The position numbers and the translations under genes are program-made. The notes under the pieces are model-generated. The model did no database searches. It was given only the letters and a program-made list of their open reading frames with translations, and had not been told where the DNA came from. Below, in pieces: positions 1 to 10,600 of a DNA stretch of 64,000 nucleotides (position 1 is its first letter; the number at the start of each line of letters is the position of its first letter). Source of the DNA: Stomoxys calcitrans (lineage: Eukaryota; Arthropoda; Insecta; Diptera; Muscidae); NCBI RefSeq assembly GCF_963082655.1, contig NC_081554.1:92448245-92512244 (forward strand), written 5' to 3'.

Positions 1-1065
1 TATGTTTACCACCTTTCGTCAAAATCCGGTGAAAATACATACCTTATGCCTCTTAGCAGCTTTATCGAAATATGTTCGATTATCGAAATATGTGATTTGG
101 ACCAAATACTAATAAGTACAAGTTATTGTTCAATTGTGTATAACAAAATATTAGTGTTTTTAGTAGCTGTATCTAAAAATAAACCGATCTGAACCGGATA
201 TCGAAAAGCCTAACATAAGTCACTGTGTCGTATTTCAGTGAAATCGGATTATAAATGTCCCTTTTAGGCCAATTTGCAGAAAAATGTCGAAGAGCCTAAC
301 ACAACTCACTGTCCCAAATTTTGGCGAAATCGGACAATAAATACGCCTTTTATGTTCCCAAAGCCTTAAATCGAGAAATCGGTCTATATGGCAGCTATAT
401 TCAAATCTGGACCGATCTGGACCAAATTAAAGAAGGACGTCGAATGGCCTAACACAACTCACTGTCCTAAATTTCGAGGACATCGGACAAAAAATGCGCC
501 TTTTATGGGCGCAAGACCTTAAACCGATCTGGGCCAAATTGAATAAATATGTCGAATTCTCTGTCCCAAATTTCAGCAAAATCGGATAATAAATGTGGCT
601 TTTATGGGCCCAAGACCCTTAATCGACGGATCGGTCTATATGGCAGCTATATCTAAATCTGGACCGATCTGGGCCAAATTGAAGAAAGATGTCGAAGGGC
701 TCAACGGAACCCACTGTCCCATATTTCAGCAAAATCGGCTTTATGGGCCTAAGACCCTAAATCGGCGGATCGGTCTATATGGGGGCTATATCAAGATATA
801 GTCCGATATAACCCATCTTCGAACTTAACATGCTTATGACAAAAAAAGAATCTGTGCAAAGTTTCAGATCAATATCTCTATTTTTAAAGCCTGAAGCGTG
901 ATTTCAACAGTCAGACGGACGGACGGACGGACATGGCTAGATCGTCCTAGATTTTTACGCTGATCAAGAATATATATACTTTATAGGGTCGGAAATGGAT
1001 ATTTCGATGTGTTGCAAACGGGATGTCAAAATGAATATACCCCCTAAGGTGGTGGGTATAAAACG
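1..1065 (-). repeat. DINE-like type B element, cut by the window edge
   Basis: It is nearly co-linear with the 31.2 kb copy: the window's first bases match that copy shortly inside its hairpin end. A pure run 'gacggacggacggacggaca' lies near 915. The end is 'taaggtggtgggtataaaac'. One or two central units are missing relative to the other copy. Confidence 0.65.
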
Positions 1066-1278
1066 AGTTCCTTGATGTTGTTGGCTAAAACGAAAGACTC
1101 AATTATTGTTACCGTCTTGACATGTCACGGTTAGGTTAGACACCATTCTGATGGGCTAAAGGTTGCCAGTGAAGATTGTTGCAGTAGTTGTTGGGAAGTC
1201 GAAGAAACTAAAAGATATCCTTACTTAGGTACCAGATTCCACAAAATCCATCAGCTTACAGGTTACCACTATAAAGTA

Positions 1279-2528
1279 ACAAAAAGCAAATTTGCCCATG
1301 AACATTCGATTAAGGAGCAGGGGCAAATTTCTCACATATCAATGAGTGCTGTCCGATTGAAGTTTAAGCGCAATGATATATAGCCTAGTCCGAACGGCGT
1401 GCTGCAGTGATACACCAGGGATGCCAACTTAGTGCTTTTGGCATTAGATTTTGTGCGTTTTAGGTCACCAAAAATCCGAAAGTGTTCCACCTAGTGTCAA
1501 ACGAAAAAAAGCAACAAGTGGACTTTTTTTGCGTTTTTAGTTGGTGGTTTTTACTCTTTTTGACAATTTTAGTTTGTTGCTTTCACGGGGAGACAATGCT
1601 TGGAGAAGTTTCTCCTATTCGTAGAGAAATAGGAAAACCTCTGCTCATATCAATGAATAAAGCCCGATTAAAGGTACAGGCCAATGATCTCGGATCACTC
1701 CTTGCCGAGTCCGAACGGCGTGCTGCTTAACCACACCTTACCGGAGAAAAGTCTTAAATGGCTAATAATACCACACATGTTGGCAGCATTAACCCGGATC
1801 GCCAGGTATTGCCATATGGCAACTCAAAAATTGTGATGGGTTTTTATAGTATTTTCACTATCAAATTTCAACGGTTTGATATTATGAAGAAAATTAACAT
1901 GTTTTAAACATGTAAGAAGGTCGTCTTTCAAACAAATTGTCGTTTGTCTTATTTGGAATAGTTTATGTCCAAAAATTAGCCATGAAAAATCGTTAAAATT
2001 GACACTTTCCAAAAAATTTGTAAGGGTGATTCGTGTTAATGAGAGGAACAACACCACTGACAATTTTTTCTGAGGCTCTACCCGGGATCGGAACCTAGGT
2101 GTTCTTTTTGGTTACCTAAATCAAATCAAAGGCATTCGCTGGCTGGCGCCCATTGTTTTGCACCACTTCGTACATCCGTTGTGATTTGCGATTGCAATAT
2201 TTTTCGATAAAATTAGGCACTTTTCCAAAAATTCAAGTTAGTGGTTTTTTACTATCTATTAAAAAAAGTTTTACTCTCTTTTACCCTTTTTAAAATTTTT
2301 GTTACGCTTTTTGCTGGTAAATTGTTGGCATCACTGGGCGACATCTCTTTGGCGAGAAGTTTTTACATTTTTTAATGGCATAGTACCTAAAAAATGTCTT
2401 CAGCATAAGGAGGGGATAATCATCGCTGAAAAAATATTTTTTCTGATGTTCTCGCCAGGATTTGAACCCAGGCGTTCAACGTCATGGTCGGACATGCTAA
2501 CGCAGCGCTACGGTGGCCTCCATATATA
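1279..2528 (-). repeat. tRNA-derived SINE (minus), interrupted by the hAT-like element
   Basis: The 3' half is at 1279-1415 ('tttgcccatgaacattcgat' to 'cggcgtgctgcagtg'). The 5' half is at 2337-2528, from 'cgacatctctttggcgag' to the tRNA-like head with the inverted B box 'ggatttgaaccc' and the inverted A-box region 'cgctacggtggcc'. Together they make one SINE with the insertion between. Confidence 0.8.
1416..2336. mobile_element. hAT-like non-autonomous element, 921 bp, splitting a SINE
   Basis: The ends are 13 bp inverted repeats with one mismatch: 'cagggatgccaac' at 1416 and the inverse of 'cagtgatgccaac' ending at 2336. Flanking 8-mers are 'tgatacac' (1408-1415) and 'ggcgacat' (2337-2344). 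Each differs by two bases from the SINE consensus 'tgcgacac' at that point, as expected of an old 8 bp duplication. The 8 bp size and CAGTG-type ends suit hAT. No transposase is present; it carries degraded SINE scraps at about 1640-1740 and 2061-2105. Confidence 0.75.
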
Positions 2529-2536
2529 GTAACATA

Positions 2537-3047
2537 AAACCTAAACTATGTATGATATCTTTTACCATGGCAATGACAATGAGTCGCCACATTGAATCAC
2601 ATTGTCGTGCCAATGATTAAATTCACTTTCCGAGGAAAATAACACTGAAAATTCACCTTTTTTTATAATTTTTGAATATTTTTTTTAGCCTTTTGCAATA
2701 AATTGAATGCATTTGTGACGCAAACAATAACCACATTTTTTTTTGTTTATTGCAGGTATTTATCCGAATTTTGATCTTACCAGACGACTTTCTAAGGTAT
2801 TTATGACACACATTTCATAATTTTACCACAAAGAAATTTGCATATTTAAAATACAAATGTCAAATGGTCAAAAACCAGTAAGGGATTGTCATATAAATGA
2901 TAAATGGGTTGAGGCTCCCAAACCAATACTCACCAAATGTGTTACAACAAAAATCTGAAAATTGTTAAAAACAGAGTATGATGTCGAACAGTTTTTGTTC
3001 ATTTTTTCGCATTTCAATCTAAACCTCAAGTATTTTATTATTTATTT
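2537..3047. other. No gene seen
   Basis: AT-rich DNA without transposon ends or coding frames that I can support. Confidence 0.5.
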
Positions 3048-3090
3048 AAAGGGCCCATGGCCATTGACACCATATGGCCATGGGCCCTTT
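3048..3090. repeat. Perfect hairpin, 16 bp arms and 11 nt loop
   Basis: Arms 'aaagggcccatggcca' (3048-3063) and its inverse (3075-3090) enclose 'ttgacaccata'. It is in otherwise AT-rich DNA with no terminator or gene nearby to explain it. Confidence 0.85.
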
Positions 3091-3139
3091 TCAGATCTAT
3101 ATTGGCTTATTTATGAGTACACATGTCTTATGAGGACTG

Positions 3140-3880
3140 TACCATAATGGATGCATTAACCTTATACCAAATATGGATGTATTATACATACTCTACTTCC
3201 ATATTGCCCCGATCGGCTGAATGTCCGTTAGAGAGGTTTTGTGGCGTCTTCCGGTTCTCGTTTGAATATATGATTCGTACTTTACTCTCACTACAGTAGC
3301 TCAGAGGTTCCTATGACGCTGAACGCCTGGGTTCGAATCCTGGCGAGAACATCAGAAAAAAATAGGTAAGAAGCCACGTAAAAATATTTCCCCAAAGAAG
3401 TGTCGCACTGTGGCACGCCGCTCGGACTTGGCTATAAAAAGGGGGTATCTTAACATTGAGCTTAAACTTAAATCGGACAGCAATGACATATATATGAATG
3501 GAATGTTCGTGGGCAAATTTAGACTTTACTCTCGGAATCCTTTTATTTAAATCCCATTTTCTCCCTATCGGTCTGCACGCCCGTTTGGGGGATTTTTGAC
3601 GGCCCTCAGATGCTTGGTCCCTAATATTATTGTCGGAGTTATACTTTACTTTCAAAGACATTTCATTTAAGTCCCATATTGACCCGTTCGATCTACATGT
3701 CCGTTTTGGCGATTTTTTTCAGGGTCGGGTGGCTCCACATATACATTGTGCCTAATATTAATACCAAATTGGTACTCTACTTCCAATGAATTTTCACATA
3801 AGTCCCATATTGCCTCAAACAGTGGGGCGGTCCCCGCACTTAGTCCCTAATACAGAAACCAATTTTTACTCTGCAGGATA
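3140..3880 (-). repeat. Family D dispersed repeat (minus), interrupted by SINE
   Basis: 'atttaagtcccatattgacc' and 'actctacttccaatgaattt' occur in the inverse sense in the 38.7-39.8 kb copy. The SINE at 3290-3522 splits it. Confidence 0.6.
3290..3522 (+). repeat. tRNA-derived SINE with 11 bp target-site duplication
   Basis: The A box 'tagctcagagg' (3297-3307) and B box 'ggttcgaatcc' (3330-3340) form a pol III promoter of tRNA type. The body follows, with an internal deletion, ending 'gggcaaatttag'. The duplication 'actttactctc' lies at 3279-3289 and 3523-3533. It interrupts the dispersed repeat at 3140-3880. Confidence 0.88.
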
Positions 3881-4060
3881 GCTGACACGAAGACTTACCA
3901 AGTTCACACTGGTACATATGTCATATTAGAAATGGAAGCTACATAAAATTTGGGTTATTAACAGCTCAATACAGGGTAGCTGACACAAAGTATTACAAAA
4001 TTCACACTGGTACAACTGTCAAGCTAGCATCGACAGCTACATTTATATTCGTTATATTGA
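3876..4060. repeat. Direct repeat with 98 bp spacing
   Basis: 'atagctgacacgaag' and 'gtagctgacacaaag' are followed in both by 'ttcacactggtaca' and a 'cagct' block. The copies are diverged. Confidence 0.6.
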
Positions 4061-4264
4061 CAGCTCATTACAAACCACCAAAAGCATTTGCTTCTGAGTT
4101 TATTAAAAAATAATATTCGTTCAAGCATAGTAGTCTGATTTCATTGCATTGCAGTAGTGTGTTGCATTACATTTGATTGGAAAATTACAACCGTCTATTG
4201 TTGGTGAACTTAAACGCCTAATAGTGAATAAAATGTTTGTATATCGCACCATAAATTGTTATAT

Positions 4265-5162
4265 TGATATTGGTATCGTACACGCAAAAAAAAAATAAAA
4301 GGTTTGGGACAATTTTACGACAAACCAAATACTTTTATTGCGAAGTTTTTCTTTTATTGTGACCTTGTAATGATTCGCTTCAACATATCAAACGTTAACC
4401 ATAAACGTAGCATTATTGAACGTAACTAACTTTTTTTGTTGTAAACCCTTTAGGAGCTTCGCCTACGGCACAAGAACCTTTTCTTTGTTGTAAAACCAAA
4501 AACATTTTAATAGCGAAAGTATTTCGATAGCCTCAAATGATTATTTGTTTATTGGACCAATACTACTTACACTATTGAACATTACTGTGTACGTACGCAA
4601 GAAAATAATCTCAAATAAGCCCATGGGCTTGCAAATAATTGCTATTATGAGCTCATCAATGGTATAGACACATTCTCACTCACAACATTTTTTTCTTTTT
4701 TTGACTGACCAAAGACAAAAATCATTACAAAAACGGACAAATGGCTGCTGGGTACAAAAAAACATGTCACGAATTTCTAACGCACATACATTGTTCGGTA
4801 ATATTTAAGCAATAAAGAAATTTCCATCCCAAAGTTGGTATTTAAATATGTTTATAGCATAAGGAATACAGCAAATCATAATACAAAACTTTAAAAGAGT
4901 TGTTTCAAAATGGAAGACTTTTAATATAATTATGTTTCATAACATTGAAATAAACCTAAATAAACTCTGAAAGAGATTGAGTTACCAACTCAGTTCTTCT
5001 TTATAATTGGTAAAATATTGACTACACATGTCACAAATGCTAGCAAGAATTTCTCGTAAAAAAATGTACTTTTATCGTAAACAAAGTCTTATGTTTTTCG
5101 CAAAAGTAGTTTACTTGGTGAAAACTTCCTTTATGTGAAACGTATTATTTTTTTGAGTGTAG
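4265..5162. repeat. Family E repeat
   Basis: The left edge 'acacgcaaaaaaaaaataaa' and right edge 'attatttttttgagtgtag' are imperfect inverses, a possible terminal inverted repeat. The interior shares blocks with 24.05-24.6 kb. No ORF. Confidence 0.5.
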
Positions 5163-5369
5163 CCAAAAGTCAAAATGCACCTGAAATGGTTCGGCGAGCA
5201 AAGGCTCGAAATCGAAGCTGTAGCTCAAATGGCTAAAGATTAGAACATTTCCAGTGAAAGGGTGCAACATATTTTAGTATTTTGTTCAAGGGAAAGCTTT
5301 ACAAGTTGCAAAGGCTCACGAGCTTACATCAAAGTAAACAAAATAGAATCGAAATGCAAAAGAGTTGTT

Positions 5370-5495
5370 TGATTGATTGACTCACAAAGGACGCAATTTT
5401 GAATATGTTTACCCGGCAATTACATTCACGTGGAGTGACTCACAAAGAACGCAATTTTCCATATGTTTGCCCGGCAGCCACATTCACGTGTTTCG
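5370..5495. repeat. Direct repeat of ~58 bp
   Basis: 'gactcacaaaggacgcaatt' (5380) and 'gactcacaaagaacgcaatt' (5437) start two copies that both end 'acattcacgtg'. Surrounding DNA at 5170-5590 has no supported gene. Confidence 0.7.
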
Positions 5496-5592
5496 AGCAA
5501 CTCAATGATTTGTCAAATAGTAGACACCCAAGTTCTTTGTAAACAATGAAAATGGCCTCGTTATTCACAAGTCATACTAAGGTATGACTAAA

Positions 5593-6050
5593 TTACACCC
5601 GCTGCCGTATTGTTGAAATAAAAAAACTCTGGAGCTTGCTACATAAGTTCAGATGATCAAAAGAATCGAAGGCTCTGGAAGGATCAATAAGTACCAGAAG
5701 AGCAACCTTACTGTCACCTATCTTACTTCTAATCGATACGGAAATTTTAACTAAAGCACTGACACAAGAAGGATCTGCACGGAACCCCATCTGCCTATCG
5801 GACAACAAAAACTATTGAAAGGTAACATTGGATGGAAATGGGGCGGAAATCAGTATTCGATTTGGGGATAGGAATTATCTTGGCATGTTTCCAAATGGTT
5901 GAGTAAAAACTGGAACTCAGAATTGAATTAAAAAGGTAAGTAAAATAGGAAAGGAGGTTAGGAAGAATAATACGTATAAATTTTGGGTCGATAACATCTA
6001 GGAATATCTTGGTGACACATCTAAACTCAAAACTTTTATACACATTCATG
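5593..6050 (-). pseudogene. Non-LTR reverse transcriptase fragment
   Basis: 'STIWKHAKIIPIPKSNTDFR' then 'PISIQ' (about 5.86 kb) and 'QMGFRADPSCVSALVKISVS' (about 5.77 kb), with 'LVLIDPSRAFDSFDHLNL' (about 5.67 kb), are the first RT motifs, the last holding a catalytic-type Asp region. Frames shift between them and the YxDD block is missing. It resembles the copy at 51.8-53.5 kb. Confidence 0.75.
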
Positions 6051-6599
6051 TTATCATTATGCGTCGCGTTATTAGCAAGAAAGAAACCCTTTGAACAGGG
6101 ATGCTTAGCCCACCCCCCAGAGGTCTTTCTACGCTTATGACCATATCACTTCATAAAGTTTTTAACATTAATTTTTCCTTGAGCGTAGTACAATTACAAC
6201 ACCACCCATATTTGATTACTGGCACAATATTGGTAGCACCATTTATAGCGCCACAATGGCACGCGTCATTCACATTCACAATGTTTACTGCTGCATTGAC
6301 CAAAAATAAATAAATCGATGTCTGCACCCTACAGTGTGGAATGACGATTTTCATAGGGCATTAAATCATTTTTTTGGTATTCTTCTGTTGAAATGAGGAC
6401 ATCTTTAATTGCACAAAATGTCAGTTTCTTTAAAATTTAAATTTTATTAAAAAATATTATCACTATGAAATATCTACCAAATTAATTTAGATATTGTAAA
6501 AGTACACTTCGTTTTATTACAATATTACTTGATTCTCTGATAAACTGAGAGGCGATAATAAAGCAAATGGCCAATCCCTGATGAAAGTATAGAATGTTT
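6051..6599. other. No gene seen
   Basis: Short open frames only. A region near 6190-6310 is open on both strands but has no recognisable motif. Confidence 0.45.
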
Positions 6600-6785
6600 A
6601 CCTCCGAAGTCAGAATGAGGTCCAAGCAGCAGTGGGCCGACTGAAGAACAATAAGACAGCAAGCGCTGAAAGGTTGTCCGCTGAACTATTTAATACCGGA
6701 GACGACACGCTGATAAGGCGTATGCATCAGCTTGTCCGCGCGATCTGGCTAAAAGAACGTATACTCGATGATTGGAACCCCACAT
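6600..6785 (+). pseudogene. RTE-like RT-entry fragment
   Basis: 'NEVQAAVGRLKNNKTASAER' followed by 'LSAELFNTGDDTLIRRMHQL' and 'WLKERILDDWNP' is the same block as at 29.5 kb and 46.6 kb. Nothing else of the element is adjacent. Confidence 0.75.
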
Positions 6786-6954
6786 GAACGATATGTTTGG
6801 TGTGAGTACAATCCAAACACAAAGAGTAAGAGTAAAATCAAATTCATAACTACTTCCAAGATAAGACAAAAAATAATGACTGTCGACAGAAGCAAAATAC
6901 GGTGCTGTTTGTTCTAAAAATAACACAATTGTTCTCGTACTTGTTTACCTTTAG

Positions 6955-7649
6955 GTTAGGTTAGGTTGAAAATAGGGTGCAGATATTAATCCGCCCCATG
7001 CCACTATGGACATACACCTAAGCCAGTAATCGGCTTGTTGTGCGCTCTAAAATCCAAAAGCAAATTTTAAGTTAGGAATTCCGTGCTACTTACAAAATCC
7101 TTAATTGTTTTCAATGCCACTCTCCTAAGTTGGTTCATGTCTGATATTGTGTCTCCACCTAAGTACCGGCATCTGTTGGACGCGAAAGCCGGGCAATGAC
7201 AAAGGAAATGCTCCAACGTCTCATCATCTTCCCGGCATGCCCTACACATGCTATCACTTACCGCACCGATTTCACATAAGTGAGCTCGTAGTCCTATGGG
7301 TCCCGTTATGATGCCAATAGCTATACTGACCTCCTTCTTGCTTCCTTTCAGTAATAGCCTTGTCTTCTCACGATCTGGATCCCCCCATAGGATTTTCGCC
7401 GTCCTACCGACCGTTTCGCTTTTCCACAATGTTACATTCGCATTCGTTGCCCACTACTTTACTCGAACTGCGTCGACCCGAAAGGCGTCGGGTTAACCAA
7501 GTTTATTAACGGCAGTCGTCTGGCCTTCACCGCCAAATCGTCTGCCCTTTCATTTTCCCTCCGTTATGGCCCGGCACCCAAACGATGCGGATTTTGCCAT
7601 CCTCAGAGAAGGCGTTAATCTCCTCTTACACTGCAAGACTGTTCGTGAC
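6955..7649 (-). mobile_element. 5'-truncated non-LTR retrotransposon with 15 bp target duplication
   Basis: The duplication 'cttgtttacctttag' flanks the insert at 6940-6954 and 7650-7664. On the minus strand the insert ends with a short (AACCT)-type tail, seen on + as 'gttaggttaggttg'. Its 5' part encodes an RNase H remnant ('VWVPGH'-like region near 7590). The C-terminal domain is at 7067-7429 ('WKSETVGRTAKILWGDPD') with a Cys/His block CRAC...HFLCHC. The relation to I/jockey-type elements with RNase H is inferred. Confidence 0.85.
7067..7429 (-). pseudogene. C-terminal part of a non-LTR retrotransposon polyprotein
   Basis: It reads 'SKKEVSIAIGIITGPIGLRA' and 'MCRACREDDETLEHFLCHCP', the Cys-rich C-terminal domain that follows RNase H in I/jockey-type elements, and ends 'SSTEFLT'. 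It lacks a proper start and the RT domain because of 5' truncation. A second copy of most of it is at 8206-8580, altered at its end by the tandem duplication. Confidence 0.8.
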
Positions 7650-9422
7650 CTTGTTTACCTTTAGCCTCGCACATTATTAACAAGTTGTTGGCTGAGACTA
7701 GCAAACGAGAGATAGAAAAATGTTAAAAAATAAGAGTTTATCTTTTTTTGTAATTTAGCGGTATTTTAGAATGCGTTATTTACGCACTCTGTCAACAGGG
7801 CTTACGTAAGTACTAATTGTAGAAGTTAAAGGTGATACCCTTTTCGCCAATGACACGCCGTGTAAATTTGAAAGTGAACCCGTATGTCTTTGGAATGCCT
7901 CCAGACTTCATTTCAGGCAATTGAAAAATAAGGCTTCTGCAAACCTCTTTCCGCCGCTGGGAAACTTCTTTTGCAAAAAAAAAACAGGTTGGGGCTTTGT
8001 TTACGGCGAAAGTGCAAGATCTTTTATGATAAACTCATGCAAGAGTTTGTGACGAATACTACTTTTTTTTGCTGAAGTTTTCAAATGAGAAAACAACATA
8101 TGTTTTTTTTCTCATGACTTCGAGTCATATTATAACAAAATAATAGGTCTGTTCGCGTACTTTTGAGTAAAAATTTGCAGGAGATTATGAGTTATTTTAC
8201 TATCTTTAAAAGCCATTAGCTATTTTACTCTCTTTAAGAAGGGGGCCATTTCCGTGATCTCCGTGGCACTTGAACCTAAGTTGGTTCATGTCTGATATTG
8301 TGTCTCCACCTAAGTACCGGCATCTGTTGGACGCGAAAGCCGGGCAATGACAAAGGAAATGCTCCAACGTCTCATCATCTTCCCGGCATGCCCTACACAT
8401 GCTATCACTTACCGCACCGATTTCACATAAGTGAGCTCGTAGTCCTATGGGTCCCGTTATGATGCCAATAGCTATACTGACCTCCTTCTTGCTTCCTTTC
8501 AGTAATAGCCTTGTCTTCTCACGATCTGGATCCCCCCATAGGATTTTCGCCGTCCTACCGACCGTTTCGCTTTTCCACAATGTTACATTCGCATTCGTTG
8601 CCCACTACTTTACTCGAACTGCGTCGACCCGAAAGGCGTCGGGTTAACCAAGTTTATTAACGGCAGTCGTCTGGCCTTCACCGCCAAATCGTCTGCCCTT
8701 TCATTTTCCCTCCGTTATGGCCCGGCACCCAAACGATGCGGATTTTGCCATCCTCAGAGAAGGCGTTAATCTCCTCTTACACTGCAAGACTGTTCGTGAC
8801 CTTGTTTACCTTTAGCCTCGCACATTATTAACAAGTTGTTGGCTGAGACTAGCAAACGAGAGATAGAAAAATGTTAAAAAATAAGAGTTTATCTTTTTTT
8901 GTAATTTAGCGGTATTTTAGAATGCGTTATTTACGCACTCTGTCAACAGGGCTTACGTAAGTACTAATTGTAGAAGTTAAAGGTGATACCCTTTTCGCCA
9001 ATGACACGCCGTGTAAATTTGAAAGTGAACCCGTATGTCTTTGGAATGCCTCCAGACTTCATTTCAGGCAATTGAAAAATAAGGCTTCTGCAAACCTCTT
9101 TCCGCCGCTGGGAAACTTCTTTTGCAAAAAAAAAAACAGGTTGGGGCTTTGTTTACGGCGAAAGTGCAAGATCTTTTATGATAAACTCATGCAAGAGTTT
9201 GTGACGAATACTACTTTTTTTTGCTGAAGTTTTCAAATGAGAAAACAACATATGTTTTTTTTCTCATGACTTCGAGTCATATTATAACAAAATAATAGGT
9301 CTGTTCGCGTACTTTTGAGTAAAAATTTGCAGGAGATTATGAGTTATTTTACTATCTTTAAAAGCCATTAGCTATTTTACTCTCTTTAAGAAGGGGGCCA
9401 TTTCCGTGATCTCCGTGGCACT
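7124..9422. repeat. Tandem duplication of a ~1.15 kb segment
   Basis: Copy 1 is 7124-8270 and copy 2 is 8275-9422, separated by four bases 'tgaa'. They differ, as far as I can see, by one A in an A-run (near 7985 and 9135). The unit begins inside the truncated non-LTR element and includes about 600 bp of non-coding DNA beyond it. It is either a very recent duplication or an assembly artefact. Confidence 0.9.
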
Positions 9423-10600
9423 GGACAGCCATCACAAATTACCGTACAATCCCATGGCAGCCGGTTGTATGTACCGCATTGGCCCGATGGAGTCTTTCAT
9501 TGGGCCGATGGAGTCTTTCAGTGTACAAAACACTGCTACAAAAACAAACGTGCACGAAGCTACGAATGTCTCCCGTGGCGCCAAGTCGCTCAAAGCGCTT
9601 GTTACAGACAGAATCTCTACACTGATGCTGAAGAATCTCGATCTGCCTGGAGTCGATTACCTTACAACTGTTCTCAGCCTTTCTGTACACTATTATAGTA
9701 CCCGATGTATGGGCAGTCTGATCCCACTACTAAAACCTGAAAAGGACACGAGCAAGGGGGGTCGTACAGACCGATCTCCCTTTTCTCATCAGTTGCCAAG
9801 GCGCAGGAGCCCACCGTAGCGTAGAGGTTAGCATGTCCGCCTGGGTTCGAATCCTGGCGAGACCATCAGAAAAAAATTTTCAGCGGTAGGTTTCTCCTCC
9901 TTATGCTGGCTACATTTGTGAGGTACTATGCCATGTAAAACTTTTCTCCAAAGAGGTGTCGCATTGCGGCACGCCGTTCGGATTCGGCTATAAAAAGGAG
10001 GCCCCTTATCATTGAGCTTAAACTTGAATCGGACTGCACTCATTGATATCTGAGAAGTTAGCCCCTGTTCCTTAGAGGAATGTTCATGGGCAAAATTTGC
10101 AATTTAGCCAAGACGCACGAGGGACTACTCCTCCCGCTCGTTGGACAATTTCCATTCGCCGAGCATCTGCATGCATTTCGAAGGCTGTATAGGACTACAA
10201 CTGCTTTACATGCCATCACCGTATACAAAAGTAGACTTGTTGTGCTGACAAAGATGCCTTGGACTAACCATCTAATGCTTTTGTATATAGTGGCTAAATA
10301 AATTGCTATGACCTCTGATGTGAGGCTAAGAGAGCTTTGTATTTGCTCATGTGACGGCTACGGACACGTTGTTATCATTGAAGATATCTCTATCCGTTCA
10401 CAATGGCTTATTTCCACTCATTTTTTTTCCGATTCCACTGTGCGTAATTTTTAACTGCCCAGCCAGACCCACTAAATACCATGGCAGCATCTTCCCTTCT
10501 TAACAAATTCAAAGTAATGGTGTTGGTTCCATCGTAGCTCTCTGATGAGGTTGATTCCATCAAAACACTGAAGAAACCGATAATTGCTCTTTTCTTGGTA
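9423..10600 (+). pseudogene. Jockey/LOA-like reverse transcriptase fragment, split by a SINE
   Basis: Before the SINE the frame reads 'MGSLIPLLKPEKDTSKGG', then, with a frameshift, 'ISLFSSVAKAQE'. After it come 'AKTHEGLLLPLVGQFPFAEH' and 'RRLYRTTTALHAITVYKSR', the N-terminal RT motifs of jockey-like elements. From about 10310 'VRLRELCICSCDGYGHVVI' belongs to the region between RT and RNase H, so the catalytic palm is deleted. Stops are frequent. Confidence 0.75.
9810..10106 (+). repeat. tRNA-derived SINE inserted in a jockey-like RT sequence
   Basis: The A box 'tagcgtagagg' is at 9817-9827 and the B box 'ggttcgaatcc' at 9844-9854. About 15 bp between the boxes are missing relative to the 62 kb copy. 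The body ends 'gggcaaaatttgcaattta'. Flanks 'gccaaggcgcaggag' (9795-9809) and 'gccaagacgcacgag' (10107-10121) are a 15 bp duplication with two differences. Confidence 0.88.

Noticed and set aside
6953..6967. Telomere-like repeat 'ttaggttaggttagg'
   Set aside because: Only about three units, exactly at the 3' end of a non-LTR insertion with target duplication; it is the element's tail.
9406..9819. Possible 137-codon gene running into the SINE
   Set aside because: It begins at a non-ATG codon in the duplicated non-coding segment, continues into jockey-like RT debris, and ends in the SINE head.
9817..9854. tRNA gene (also at 62077 and 3297)
   Set aside because: Pol III boxes are present but the sequence does not complete a tRNA fold and is followed by the SINE body; these are SINE heads.
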